From JAVVEH01 sp032251435 (GTDB lineage Bacteria > Verrucomicrobiota > Lentisphaeria > Oligosphaerales > MVZH01): DNA of 64,000 nt. A program made the translations under genes and the position numbers. Location: NCBI GenBank assembly GCA_032251435.1, contig JAVVEH010000003.1, positions 99,356 to 163,355 on the forward strand. Direction: 5' to 3'. Below are positions 42,598 through 50,207 of this stretch, one piece after another (position 1 is the first letter of the stretch; each line of letters opens with the position of its first letter). The notes under the pieces were generated by a model, which saw only the letters and a program-made list of their open reading frames with translations, made no database searches and was not told the origin of the DNA.

Positions 42598-43536
42598 ATG
42601 CGAGAATCCGGTTTAAAACAAGCTGTTAAGGACCTGGCGGCCGCCTGCGGCTATGTGGCCTGCGGGATTACCGGGGCTGAACCATTCGCGGCGGACCGGG
42701 AGGCTGTCGGCCTGCGCATACGGCAGTTTCCGGAAGCCGCGGAGCTGTATCAGCGGTTTATGAACCGGGCGGATCCCCGCCGGACAGCCCCCTGGTGCGG
42801 CTCGGTCGTCGTCTGTATCCGCTGGTATGGCAAATATGATTTGCCAGAGACTTTGGTCGGTCATATCGGTCGGCATTATTTGGCGGATTGCCGGTTGGAG
42901 GCCTGTCCGGATTACGCGATGGCGAAAAATATGACCGGGGGATTGCGGGCGCTGGGCCTGCGCTGCAAAAAAGGGGGTGTGCCGGACCGCTGGGCGGCGG
43001 CGCGGGCGGGTGTGGCCCGGGTGGCGAACAATTGCTTCGCCTATTCGGAGGGGTACGGATCGTGGATCAATATCCAGACGTGGCGGATCGACGCGGATCT
43101 GGAACCGGATGAACCCACTCTGGAAAGCCCGTGTCCGCCGGGGTGCCGGGCGTGTTTGAACGCCTGTCCCACCGGAGCGATAAAATCAGCCAGATGCATG
43201 CGCATGGACGAATGCGTCGCCTATCTGAGTTATTCCGCGCCTTTCCCGATTGACCGGCGGCTGTGGCATAAGATGGGGGAATGGATCTATGGCTGCGATG
43301 TCTGCCAGACAGCGTGCCCGTTAAATGACGGAAAGTGGAAAAAAACGGAAAAAAACCCCTGGTTGACACCCGTGATTGACACCCTCACCCCCGCCGCCCT
43401 GGCGGTTATGGATGATGAAACCTACCGGCATAGCGTCCACCCCTTATTCTGGTACATCCCCGCGGATGACCCGGAGCGCTGGCGGGCCAACGCCCGCCGC
43501 GCGGTGAACCTGATGGCGGCGAAAAATAAAAAATAA
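42598..43536 (+). CDS. QueG-like iron-sulfur protein
   Basis: The 312 residues resemble epoxyqueuosine reductase: two ferredoxin-like clusters, CPPGCRACLNACPTGAIK with a following CMRMDEC, and CDVCQTACP. The core DUF1730 region has AARAGVARVANNCFAYSEGY, but the catalytic Asp of QueG (VDTGPVLE-like) reads CKKGGVPD, giving Lys. The C-terminal HEAT-like extension of some QueG proteins is missing. It is therefore a relative of QueG rather than a safe queG. It starts directly after the miaB stop, which keeps the link with tRNA anticodon-loop modification. Confidence 0.75.
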   Translation: MRESGLKQAVKDLAAACGYVACGITGAEPFAADREAVGLRIRQFPEAAELYQRFMNRADPRRTAPWCGSVVVCIRWYGKYDLPETLVGHIGRHYLADCRLEACPDYAMAKNMTGGLRALGLRCKKGGVPDRWAAARAGVARVANNCFAYSEGYGSWINIQTWRIDADLEPDEPTLESPCPPGCRACLNACPTGAIKSARCMRMDECVAYLSYSAPFPIDRRLWHKMGEWIYGCDVCQTACPLNDGKWKKTEKNPWLTPVIDTLTPAALAVMDDETYRHSVHPLFWYIPADDPERWRANARRAVNLMAAKNKK

Positions 43537-43552
43537 AAAAAGAATAAAAATC

Positions 43553-44350
43553 ATGTGGACAAAGCGGAAAACAGTCACTACATTACTCGTTCTGTTTTTT
43601 GGTGGACAGACATCTTTTGGTGACAACGGCGCCGCCACTGGGGAGCTGGAAGCACAGCTTCAAGAGGCAGTCGTCGCGCGGAACGTGGCCGAACAGCGTT
43701 GCGCGGAGCTCAAAGTGTCTTTGTCCCAGGCGCGGAAGGATCTCGAAGCCCTCAGGGCGAGATACGCGGAGCTGCTGGTCGTCAGCGGCAAACGCGAAGC
43801 GGAGACTGAACAACTCCGGCTTGAGATCGTGAAGACGCTATACGGGGCGAATGGTCGTCAGCCGGATGATTTGACTGTGAAAGCGGTCAGAGCGTTACGG
43901 GACAGTCATGCCGCCAATGCAGCGCTCCACAAAGGGGTCCGCGCGTTCGCGGAGTACCTGCCGGGGGTTGTCGAAGCCCTCGAACCGAGCGCGGTTATTC
44001 GTCGTGAAATCGGCGAAAAGCTGGATCAGCTGGTACAGTTGACCAGTCGGGCCGAACGGTTGCCGTCGTCAGTCGCCGGGCGAGGCGGAAAAGAAGACCG
44101 TTCACGTCGCGAATGCCGTGTTCTCGCCGTGAGTGATGAATACCAGACTGTGATTCTTGACGCGGGCGCTCTGGATGGTGTCCGGTTAGGTATGTTGTGG
44201 TCGGTGTATAACCGTGAAGGCCAGTTGACCCATCTGCTGAGGGTGGTCGAGGCGCGGGAGACGATTTCCGCGGCGATGATTATCAAGGGTCATTTAGATA
44301 GTGTCGCCCCGGGCACATTGGCGCGAAATGACGGGGCGGGTGATCAATAA
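43553..44350 (+). CDS. Secreted coiled-coil protein of unknown function
   Basis: The 265 residues have a signal peptide (MWTKRKTVTTLLVLFFGGQT), a long heptad-rich coiled coil (about 30-90: EAQLQEAVVARNVAEQR, ARKDLEALRARYAELL), a helical linker and a C-terminal beta domain (about 185-250: ECRVLAVSDEYQTVILDAG) that recalls the MreC or FlgT C-terminal beta-barrels. It lies only 27 bases before rplV, where rpsS is expected in the usual S10 order. No family is assigned. Confidence 0.75.
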   Translation: MWTKRKTVTTLLVLFFGGQTSFGDNGAATGELEAQLQEAVVARNVAEQRCAELKVSLSQARKDLEALRARYAELLVVSGKREAETEQLRLEIVKTLYGANGRQPDDLTVKAVRALRDSHAANAALHKGVRAFAEYLPGVVEALEPSAVIRREIGEKLDQLVQLTSRAERLPSSVAGRGGKEDRSRRECRVLAVSDEYQTVILDAGALDGVRLGMLWSVYNREGQLTHLLRVVEARETISAAMIIKGHLDSVAPGTLARNDGAGDQ

Positions 44351-44377
44351 GTAATAAATGTAAGGATATATACAATC

Positions 44378-44719
44378 ATGGAAGCGCGAGCGATCAGTAA
44401 ATTTTTACGGATTTCGCCCTTCAAGGCTCGGGAAGTGGTTCGCCTGATTCAGGGAAAACCAGCCCCGGAAGCCTTGACCATGCTTGAGTTAATTCCCCGT
44501 AAAGCGGCGAGAATGACCCTCAAGACACTGAAGTCCGCGGTCGCGAACGCCGCCAACGCCGAATCCGGCGGAGTGGAGGCGGGCGGGTTGACCGTTAAGG
44601 AAGCAGTGGTGGGCGAAGGTCCGACTATGAAGCGTTTTAAAACAAAAGCCCGCGGGATGGCCGGACGCATTTGCAAGCGCACCAGTCATATCCGTATTGT
44701 GGTTTCTGACGAAGTATAA
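44378..44719 (+). CDS. rplV: 50S ribosomal protein L22
   Basis: L22 lines the nascent-peptide exit tunnel. The 113 residues include MEARAISKFLRISPFKAREV and KTKARGMAGRICKRTSHIRI, the tunnel hairpin and C-terminus. It is complete, so the cluster begins here and not by truncation: no rpsJ-rplC-rplD-rplW-rplB-rpsS lies upstream. rpsC follows after 12 bases. Confidence 0.97.
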   Translation: MEARAISKFLRISPFKAREVVRLIQGKPAPEALTMLELIPRKAARMTLKTLKSAVANAANAESGGVEAGGLTVKEAVVGEGPTMKRFKTKARGMAGRICKRTSHIRIVVSDEV

Positions 44720-44731
44720 AAGGAGCGAATC

Positions 44732-45367
44732 GTGGGGCAGAAAGTCAATCCAATTGGTTTCCGGCTACCAGTCACTAAAGACTGGAGATCCCGCTGGTTT
44801 GCCCGTAAAGCCGAGTTTGGCGGTCAGCTGAACGAGGATTTGCGGATCAGGGGGTTTGTCAAGAAAGAAATGGCTAACGCGGCGATTTCGCGCGTGGACA
44901 TTGAACGGTTCGCCAACCGGATCCGGGTCACGGTGTTCACCGCCCGTCCCGGCGTGGTGATCGGCCGCAAGGGGGCCGAAAGCGATCGTCTCAAACAGGC
45001 TATTTCTAAATTGGCTGACGGGAAAGAAGTTTTCCTCGACATTAAAGAAGTGAAAAGTCCGGAAATGGACGCGCAGCTGGTGGCCGAAAATGTCGCCCAG
45101 CAGCTTGAGCGCCGTGTCAGTTTCCGCCGGGCGATGAAACGGGCGATTCAGACCGCTATGGATCTAGGCGCGCAGGGTGTGAAGATCCGCTGCGCCGGTC
45201 GTCTGGGCGGCGCCGAACTGGCCCGGTCCGAAATGTATAAAGACGGCAAGACTCCACTGCACACATTGCGTGAAGAGATTGACTACGGTTTCGCCGAGGG
45301 CCAGACGCTGGCCGGCACGATCGGAGTCAAGGTGTGGATCTGCAAACCCGAGAAAGCGGAGGGCTAA
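44732..45367 (+). CDS. rpsC: 30S ribosomal protein S3
   Basis: S3 sits at the mRNA entry of the 30S. The 211 residues start MGQKVNPIGFRLPVT and hold the KH motif GVVIGRKGAESDRLK and the C-terminal half GVKIRCAGRLGGAELARSE. The start codon is GTG at 44732 behind AAGGAG. Confidence 0.97.
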   Translation: MGQKVNPIGFRLPVTKDWRSRWFARKAEFGGQLNEDLRIRGFVKKEMANAAISRVDIERFANRIRVTVFTARPGVVIGRKGAESDRLKQAISKLADGKEVFLDIKEVKSPEMDAQLVAENVAQQLERRVSFRRAMKRAIQTAMDLGAQGVKIRCAGRLGGAELARSEMYKDGKTPLHTLREEIDYGFAEGQTLAGTIGVKVWICKPEKAEG

Positions 45368-45370
45368 GCC

Positions 45371-45787
45371 ATGCCATTAATGCCAAAACGTGTTAAACAC
45401 CGCAAAGTGCAGCGGGGTGTTATTAAAGGCAAAGCCGCCAGTAACAACACACTGAACTTTGGGGATTACGGTCTTCAGACAGAAGAGATCGGCCGCATCA
45501 CCTCCCAGCAAATTGAAGCCGCCCGTACGGCGATTACCCGGCATATGAAACGCCGGGGTAAATTGTGGATCAAAATTTTCCCGGACAAGCCCTTCACCAA
45601 GAAGCCGCTGGAAGTCCGCATGGGAAAAGGTAAGGGGAACACTGAGGGCTGGGTGGCGGTTATCCGTCCTGGCAATGTTCTCTTTGAAATCACCGGTTGC
45701 ACTGAGTCTGTCGCCCGTGGCGCTCTCGCCCGCGCGGCTAATAAATTACCCGTCCGCTGCAAATTCATGATGCGGCAGACAGGTTAA
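45371..45787 (+). CDS. rplP: 50S ribosomal protein L16
   Basis: L16 helps tRNA positioning at the A site. The 138 residues start MPLMPKRVKHRKVQRGVIKG and include ARTAITRHMKRRGKLWIKIF and KPLEVRMGKGKGNTEGWVAV. Normal length; three bases after rpsC. Confidence 0.97.
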   Translation: MPLMPKRVKHRKVQRGVIKGKAASNNTLNFGDYGLQTEEIGRITSQQIEAARTAITRHMKRRGKLWIKIFPDKPFTKKPLEVRMGKGKGNTEGWVAVIRPGNVLFEITGCTESVARGALARAANKLPVRCKFMMRQTG

Positions 45788-45799
45788 CGGAGGATACCG

Positions 45800-46000
45800 A
45801 TGAAAAACGCGGAAATCCGTGAATTAACACCTGAAGAGCTCGCCCGCGCGATTGAAACCACCCGCCGCGAACTGTTTAACTTCCGGATGCAGTTGCAGAC
45901 CGGACAGTTGGAAGACACGGCCCGTATTCGTATCGCCCGGCGGGAAATCGCCAAGCTGCTGACCGAGCAGAATGTACGTAACAACAGCAAGCAGTCATAA
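45800..46000 (+). CDS. rpmC: 50S ribosomal protein L29
   Basis: L29 lies at the tunnel exit, near the SRP and chaperone site. The 66 residues are helical, with LTPEELARAIETTRRELFNF and RIRIARREIAKLLTEQNVR, as expected. It follows rplP closely. Confidence 0.95.
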   Translation: MKNAEIRELTPEELARAIETTRRELFNFRMQLQTGQLEDTARIRIARREIAKLLTEQNVRNNSKQS

Positions 46001-46015
46001 CGGGACAAGTGTACG

Positions 46016-46294
46016 ATGAGTGAAGCACAAGAAACCAGCCGGGGCACGCGAAAAGTGCGAACCGGAACCGTGGTCAGCGCTTGCCAGGACAAAACGGTCG
46101 TCGTTCGCGTTGAACGGCGCACGATGCATCCGCTGTACCGGAAGGTCGTGACGAGTGCCAAAAAGTACTACGCGCACGACGAGGCGAACGAGGCAAAGGT
46201 CGGCGACCGCGTCCAAATCGCTGAAACCAGACCTCTCAGTAAACTAAAGCGTTGGAGAATGGTATCCATTGTCCAGCACGCCGCCACCGACTAG
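46016..46294 (+). CDS. rpsQ: 30S ribosomal protein S17
   Basis: S17 is an OB-fold primary 16S-binding protein. The 92 residues include GTVVSACQDKTVVVRVERRT and GDRVQIAETRPLSKLKRWRM. The N-terminus is a few residues longer than usual (MSEAQETSRGTRK). Confidence 0.96.
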   Translation: MSEAQETSRGTRKVRTGTVVSACQDKTVVVRVERRTMHPLYRKVVTSAKKYYAHDEANEAKVGDRVQIAETRPLSKLKRWRMVSIVQHAATD

Positions 46295-46306
46295 GAGGAC
46301 GCAAGC

Positions 46307-46672
46307 ATGATTCAGATGCAAACCAGTCTGGATGTCGCCGATAACTCCGGGGCTAAGCGCATTGTCGCTATTAAGATCCTCGGCCAGCTGAAAACATATG
46401 CTGGTGTTGGTGACATCATCCGCGCGACCGTGAAGGAAGCGCAACCCCGCGGCATGGTCCGTAAGGGGGATGTGGTCCGCGCCGTGGTTGTTCGCACAAG
46501 GGCGAATATCCGTCGGCCGGACGGATCATTCCTGCGCTTTGACCGTAACGCGGCTGTCATTATTGATGACAACAACAACCCCCGTGGAACGCGTATTTTC
46601 GGGCCCGTGGCCCGCGAACTCCGCGACAGCAACCACATGAAAATTATTTCTTTGGCGCCGGAGGTTCTGTGA
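46307..46672 (+). CDS. rplN: 50S ribosomal protein L14
   Basis: L14 sits at the 50S/30S interface and binds RsfS. The 121 residues start MIQMQTSLDVADNSGAKR and include the L14 signature KGDVVRAVVVRT and RIFGPVARELR. Its stop overlaps the rplX start (TGATG). Confidence 0.97.
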   Translation: MIQMQTSLDVADNSGAKRIVAIKILGQLKTYAGVGDIIRATVKEAQPRGMVRKGDVVRAVVVRTRANIRRPDGSFLRFDRNAAVIIDDNNNPRGTRIFGPVARELRDSNHMKIISLAPEVL

Positions 46673-46938
46673 TGGCTAAGACTGCTGTTAAAAAAGACAC
46701 CGTGGTCACCGTGATCAGCGGCGCCCACAAAGGCAAGTCCGGAAAAGTTCTGGAAGTCAACAAAGAGACGCGCCGCGTGCTGGTTGAAGGTCTCAACCTG
46801 CGCAAACGCGCTCAGCGACCCACCCAGGATAATCCGGAAGGCGGCATTGTGGAAAAGGAATGCCCGATCCACATCTCCAACGTCATGACGCAGGAACGCT
46901 ACGACGCTCGCGCGGCGAAGCGTGACGCCGCGAAGTAG
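46672..46938 (+). CDS. rplX: 50S ribosomal protein L24
   Basis: L24 is an early assembly protein with a KOW motif. The 88 residues include VVTVISGAHKGKSGKVLEV (KOW) and NPEGGIVEKECPIHISNV. I chose ATG 46672; a GTG three bases earlier would also be in frame. Confidence 0.96.
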   Translation: MAKTAVKKDTVVTVISGAHKGKSGKVLEVNKETRRVLVEGLNLRKRAQRPTQDNPEGGIVEKECPIHISNVMTQERYDARAAKRDAAK

Positions 46939-46949
46939 AGGCTAAAAGA

Positions 46950-47492
46950 ATGGCTATATCAGCATTAAAAACTCAATATACTGAAGAGATCGTTCCCGCT
47001 CTGATGAAAGAGTTGGGCTACACCAATCTGCTTCAAGTTCCGAAATTGACGAAGATCGTCGTCAATACCGGTGTCGGCACCGCCAAAGACCGTGAGGCCT
47101 TGCAGGAAGCGGTGGACACCCTGTCCGTGATCACGGGGCAAAAGCCCGTGATTACCAAAGCGCGTAAAAGCATCTCGAACTTTAAACTTCGTGAAGGCAT
47201 GCCCGTCGGGGCTTGCGTGACGCTGCGCGGCGCGATGATGTATAACTTCCTCTACCGCCTGATCAATATTGTTTTGCCCCGTGTCCGTGACTTCCGCGGG
47301 ATTTCCGGATCCGCCTTCGACGGCGACGGCAATTACAGCATGGGTCTGACCGATCAGAGCGTCTTCACCGAAGTGAACCTAGATAAAGTCAAACACACCA
47401 TCGGAATGAACATTACCATTGTAACCAGCGCCGGGACGGACGCGGAAGCCAAGTCCATGCTGAAAATGATGGGAATGCCGTTCGCGGCTTAG
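46950..47492 (+). CDS. rplE: 50S ribosomal protein L5
   Basis: L5 binds 5S rRNA in the central protuberance. The 180 residues include ITGQKPVITKARKSISNFKL, RVRDFRGISGSAFDGDGNY and a C-terminal end KSMLKMMGMPFAA. Normal length. Confidence 0.97.
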   Translation: MAISALKTQYTEEIVPALMKELGYTNLLQVPKLTKIVVNTGVGTAKDREALQEAVDTLSVITGQKPVITKARKSISNFKLREGMPVGACVTLRGAMMYNFLYRLINIVLPRVRDFRGISGSAFDGDGNYSMGLTDQSVFTEVNLDKVKHTIGMNITIVTSAGTDAEAKSMLKMMGMPFAA

Positions 47493-47508
47493 GAAAGGAA
47501 TCTGAACG

Positions 47509-47694
47509 ATGGCGAAAACAGCACTGATTGAAAAGTCAAAACGGACACCCAAATTCAAGGTCCGCACCTACTACCGGTGTGAACGTTGCGGGCGCCCACG
47601 GGCTTATATCCGCAAGTTTCATTTATGCAGAATCTGCTTCCGTGAACTTGCCAACACCGGTCAAATTCCCGGTGTCGTCAAAGCGAGCTGGTAA
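47509..47694 (+). CDS. rpsN: 30S ribosomal protein S14, zinc-binding type
   Basis: The 61 residues are the short zinc-binding (C+) form, with CERCGRPRAY and CRICFRELA giving two CxxC pairs, unlike the long C- form of proteobacteria. It lies in the standard place between rplE and rpsH. Confidence 0.97.
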   Translation: MAKTALIEKSKRTPKFKVRTYYRCERCGRPRAYIRKFHLCRICFRELANTGQIPGVVKASW

Positions 47695-47711
47695 CAAGGA
47701 GTGAATGAACT

Positions 47712-48107
47712 ATGAGTCTCAGTGATCCTATTGCCGACATGCTGACGCGCATCCGTAACGCCGCCAATGTGGCCAAAATTGACGTGGACATGCCCGCGTC
47801 GAAGCTCAAGGCCGCCGTTGCCGACGTGTTGAAGCAGACCGGTTACATCGAGGACTTCACCGTGGTTGGTGACGGTCCGAAGAAAACCCTGAATATCGCT
47901 CTGAAATACTATGATGGCGCGAACGTCATCGAAGGTCTCGAGCGTGTGAGTAAACCTTCGCGGCGGATCTACGCCGGCGCCGGGGACATTCCCCGTGTCC
48001 TGGGTGGCTTGGGAGTCGCTATCGTCTCCACCTCCAAAGGTGTGATGAGCGACCGTGAAGCCCGCGAACAAAACATTGGTGGCGAAGTTCTCTGCTACGT
48101 CTGGTAG
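47712..48107 (+). CDS. rpsH: 30S ribosomal protein S8
   Basis: S8 is a 16S-binding assembly protein that often represses its own operon. The 131 residues start MSLSDPIADMLTRIRNAANV and end STSKGVMSDREAREQNIGGE followed by VLCYVW. Normal length. Confidence 0.97.
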   Translation: MSLSDPIADMLTRIRNAANVAKIDVDMPASKLKAAVADVLKQTGYIEDFTVVGDGPKKTLNIALKYYDGANVIEGLERVSKPSRRIYAGAGDIPRVLGGLGVAIVSTSKGVMSDREAREQNIGGEVLCYVW

Positions 48108-48132
48108 CGGTCACTTCGGAAAGGACAGTACC

Positions 48133-48675
48133 ATGTCACGAATCGGAAAAAAACCGATAGCCATCGACGGCGGCGCGAAGGTTGAGCTTGCCGGGCGGAC
48201 TGTGAAAATCAGCGGCCCGAAAGGCGAACTCACCTACGAACTGCCCGACTGTGTGGCTTTAACACAAGAAGACAGTCAGCTGGTGTTCACCTGCGACGGC
48301 TTTGAAACCGACGCCCGCAAGAAAGCGCTCTACGGTCTGGCCCGCAGTCTGGTCCAGAATATGGTGATCGGGGTGACGGTCGGGTTCAAGAAAGAGCTGC
48401 AGATCGTCGGGGTCGGTTACCGCGGTCAGTGCCAGCAAAATATGTTGAACCTCAACTTGGGATTCTCACACGCTGTGCAGTTTCCCGCGCCTGAAGGCAT
48501 TGCCCTGTCAATGCCGGAGAACACGCGCATTATCGTTGAGGGAATTGATAAGCAGCTGGTGGGCCAGACCGCCGCTGTCATTCGTGGTTTCCGTCCCCCT
48601 GACGCCTACAAAGGCAAGGGCATCCGGTATTCGGATGAGCAGATCAGCCTCAAGGAAGGCAAGACTGTTGGTTAA
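48133..48675 (+). CDS. rplF: 50S ribosomal protein L6
   Basis: L6 lies near the factor-binding centre. The 180 residues begin MSRIGKKPIAIDGGAKVELA and contain KKELQIVGVGYRGQ and RPPDAYKGKGIRYSDEQI. ATG 48133; the frame open from 48055 reads through the rpsH end and is not the start. Confidence 0.97.
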   Translation: MSRIGKKPIAIDGGAKVELAGRTVKISGPKGELTYELPDCVALTQEDSQLVFTCDGFETDARKKALYGLARSLVQNMVIGVTVGFKKELQIVGVGYRGQCQQNMLNLNLGFSHAVQFPAPEGIALSMPENTRIIVEGIDKQLVGQTAAVIRGFRPPDAYKGKGIRYSDEQISLKEGKTVG

Positions 48676-48733
48676 ACGCGCTGGTCCGCCGGGTTTTTAG
48701 CGGCGGGCTGATCAACCTTTCGGGAGGTCTAAG

Positions 48734-49096
48734 ATGGCCAAACTGACAAAAAAAGAGGCGCGGGTCAAGCGCCACCGGCGTGTTCGGAAAAAGATTTCCG
48801 GTACGGGAAGCATTCCCCGTATGGCTGTTTGCTGCACGTCCAAACATATCTATGTGCAATTCATTGATGACGAGACGGGACGCACTTTGGCGGCGGCGTC
48901 AACGCTCTGTGATGAATTTCGTCAAGGCGGCGCTAAAGCCAACGTCGAGGGTGCCGGGCTTCTCGGTAAAATCGCCGCGGGCCGCGCGGTCGCCGCGGAC
49001 ATTAAGACTGTGGTCTTCGATCGTGGCGGTTTCGCCTTCCACGGCAAGGTCAAAGCGATCGCCGACGCCGCCCGTGAAGCGGGTTTGAAGTTCTGA
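48734..49096 (+). CDS. rplR: 50S ribosomal protein L18
   Basis: L18 binds 5S rRNA beside L5. The 120 residues include RHRRVRKKISGTGSIPRMAV, SKHIYVQFIDDETGRTLA and FDRGGFAFHGKVKAIADAAR. Normal length; GGGAGG upstream. Confidence 0.97.
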   Translation: MAKLTKKEARVKRHRRVRKKISGTGSIPRMAVCCTSKHIYVQFIDDETGRTLAAASTLCDEFRQGGAKANVEGAGLLGKIAAGRAVAADIKTVVFDRGGFAFHGKVKAIADAAREAGLKF

Positions 49097-49142
49097 CAAA
49101 AGGCCGCTGATTGCCGGCGGCCAAGAATAAGGAGTACTTATC

Positions 49143-49664
49143 GTGGCAGATAAGGCTAGAAAAAATGTGGATAAACGGCGGCAGCAGGATGACGCCGGAG
49201 ACGGGCTGGAAGAGCGCGTGGTCAGTATCAACCGCTGTAGCAAAGTGGTTAAGGGCGGCCGCAACTTTCACTTCACCGCTCTGGTTGTTGTCGGCGACCG
49301 CGACGGCCATGTCGGTGTCGGCTTCGGCAAAGCCAATGAAGTCCCTGAAGCGATTCGCAAGGGAACAGAACTCGCCCGCCGGAATCTGATTGACGTGCCG
49401 ATGCATGGTGACACGATCACGCACCCGGTGACTGCGGATTTTCGGGGCGGGAAAGTGATTATGCGGCCCGCCTCCAGCGGGACAGGCGTGATCGCCGGTG
49501 GCCCCATGCGCGCGGTGTTGGAACTGGCTGGCGTGCGTGACGTGCTGGCGAAATCTCTGGGCTCCAACAATCCGATTAACGTGGTGAAAGCGACCGTGGC
49601 GGGTATCGGCAAGTTGCGGACGAAGGACGGGATTGTCAAAAAACGCGGGTTAGCCGCGGGTTAA
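49143..49664 (+). CDS. rpsE: 30S ribosomal protein S5
   Basis: S5 helps decoding fidelity. The 173 residues include EERVVSINRCSKVVKGGRNF, GFGKANEVPEAIRKG and a C-terminal NVVKATVAGIGKLRTKDGIV. Start codon is GTG at 49143 after AAGGAG. rplO follows after 21 bases, so rpmD (L30), normally between them, is missing. Confidence 0.97.
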   Translation: MADKARKNVDKRRQQDDAGDGLEERVVSINRCSKVVKGGRNFHFTALVVVGDRDGHVGVGFGKANEVPEAIRKGTELARRNLIDVPMHGDTITHPVTADFRGGKVIMRPASSGTGVIAGGPMRAVLELAGVRDVLAKSLGSNNPINVVKATVAGIGKLRTKDGIVKKRGLAAG

Positions 49665-49685
49665 TATCCCAGGCGAGGAATAATC

Positions 49686-50129
49686 ATGAAATTACACGAA
49701 CTTGAAAACACAGTCAAACGGCAGACCCGGAACCGGGTGGGCCGTGGCGATAGTTCCGGGAACGGCAAAACCGCCGGGCGTGGTAATAAGGGAGCTGGAC
49801 AACGGTCCGGTTATTCCCGCCGTCCTCACTTTGAGGGGGGCCAGATTCCCTTGTTCCGCCGCTTGCCCAAACGCGGATTCAACAACCCGAACCACAAGGA
49901 ATACACCATCATCAACATCAGCATCCTCGAAGAAAACTTTGAGGCGGGTGAGGATGTGTCGGTGGAAACCCTCCGCGCCAAACATTTGCTGGGCAAAAAA
50001 CTTGGCGCCGGTGTGAAAATTCTCGGTGACGGTGAAATCACGAAAGCTCTCAAGGTCACGGCGGATAAATTCTCCGCCAGCGCGGTCAGTAAAATTGAGA
50101 CCGCGGGTGGCACTTGCACGGTGGCATAG
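49686..50129 (+). CDS. rplO: 50S ribosomal protein L15
   Basis: L15 is a late-assembly protein. The 147 residues begin MKLHELENTVKRQTRNRVGR and include the glycine-rich GRGNKGAGQRSGYSRRPHFE and LFRRLPKRGFNNPN. A hairpin terminator follows, before secY. Confidence 0.97.
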   Translation: MKLHELENTVKRQTRNRVGRGDSSGNGKTAGRGNKGAGQRSGYSRRPHFEGGQIPLFRRLPKRGFNNPNHKEYTIINISILEENFEAGEDVSVETLRAKHLLGKKLGAGVKILGDGEITKALKVTADKFSASAVSKIETAGGTCTVA

Positions 50130-50135
50130 TATATT

Positions 50136-50172
50136 CCGGCTCTTCCGCATGGAAGGGCCGGAGTGTTTTTTT
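50136..50172 (+). terminator. Terminator or attenuator between rplO and secY
   Basis: Stem CCGGCTCTTCC with GGAAGGGCCGG and a GCAT loop (50136-50161), followed by GTGTTTTTTT. It may cut secY expression relative to the ribosomal genes or give secY its own promoter downstream. Confidence 0.8.
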
Positions 50173-50207
50173 GAGAGACATAAACGTTTTATCTAGAGAA
50201 TTTCACT

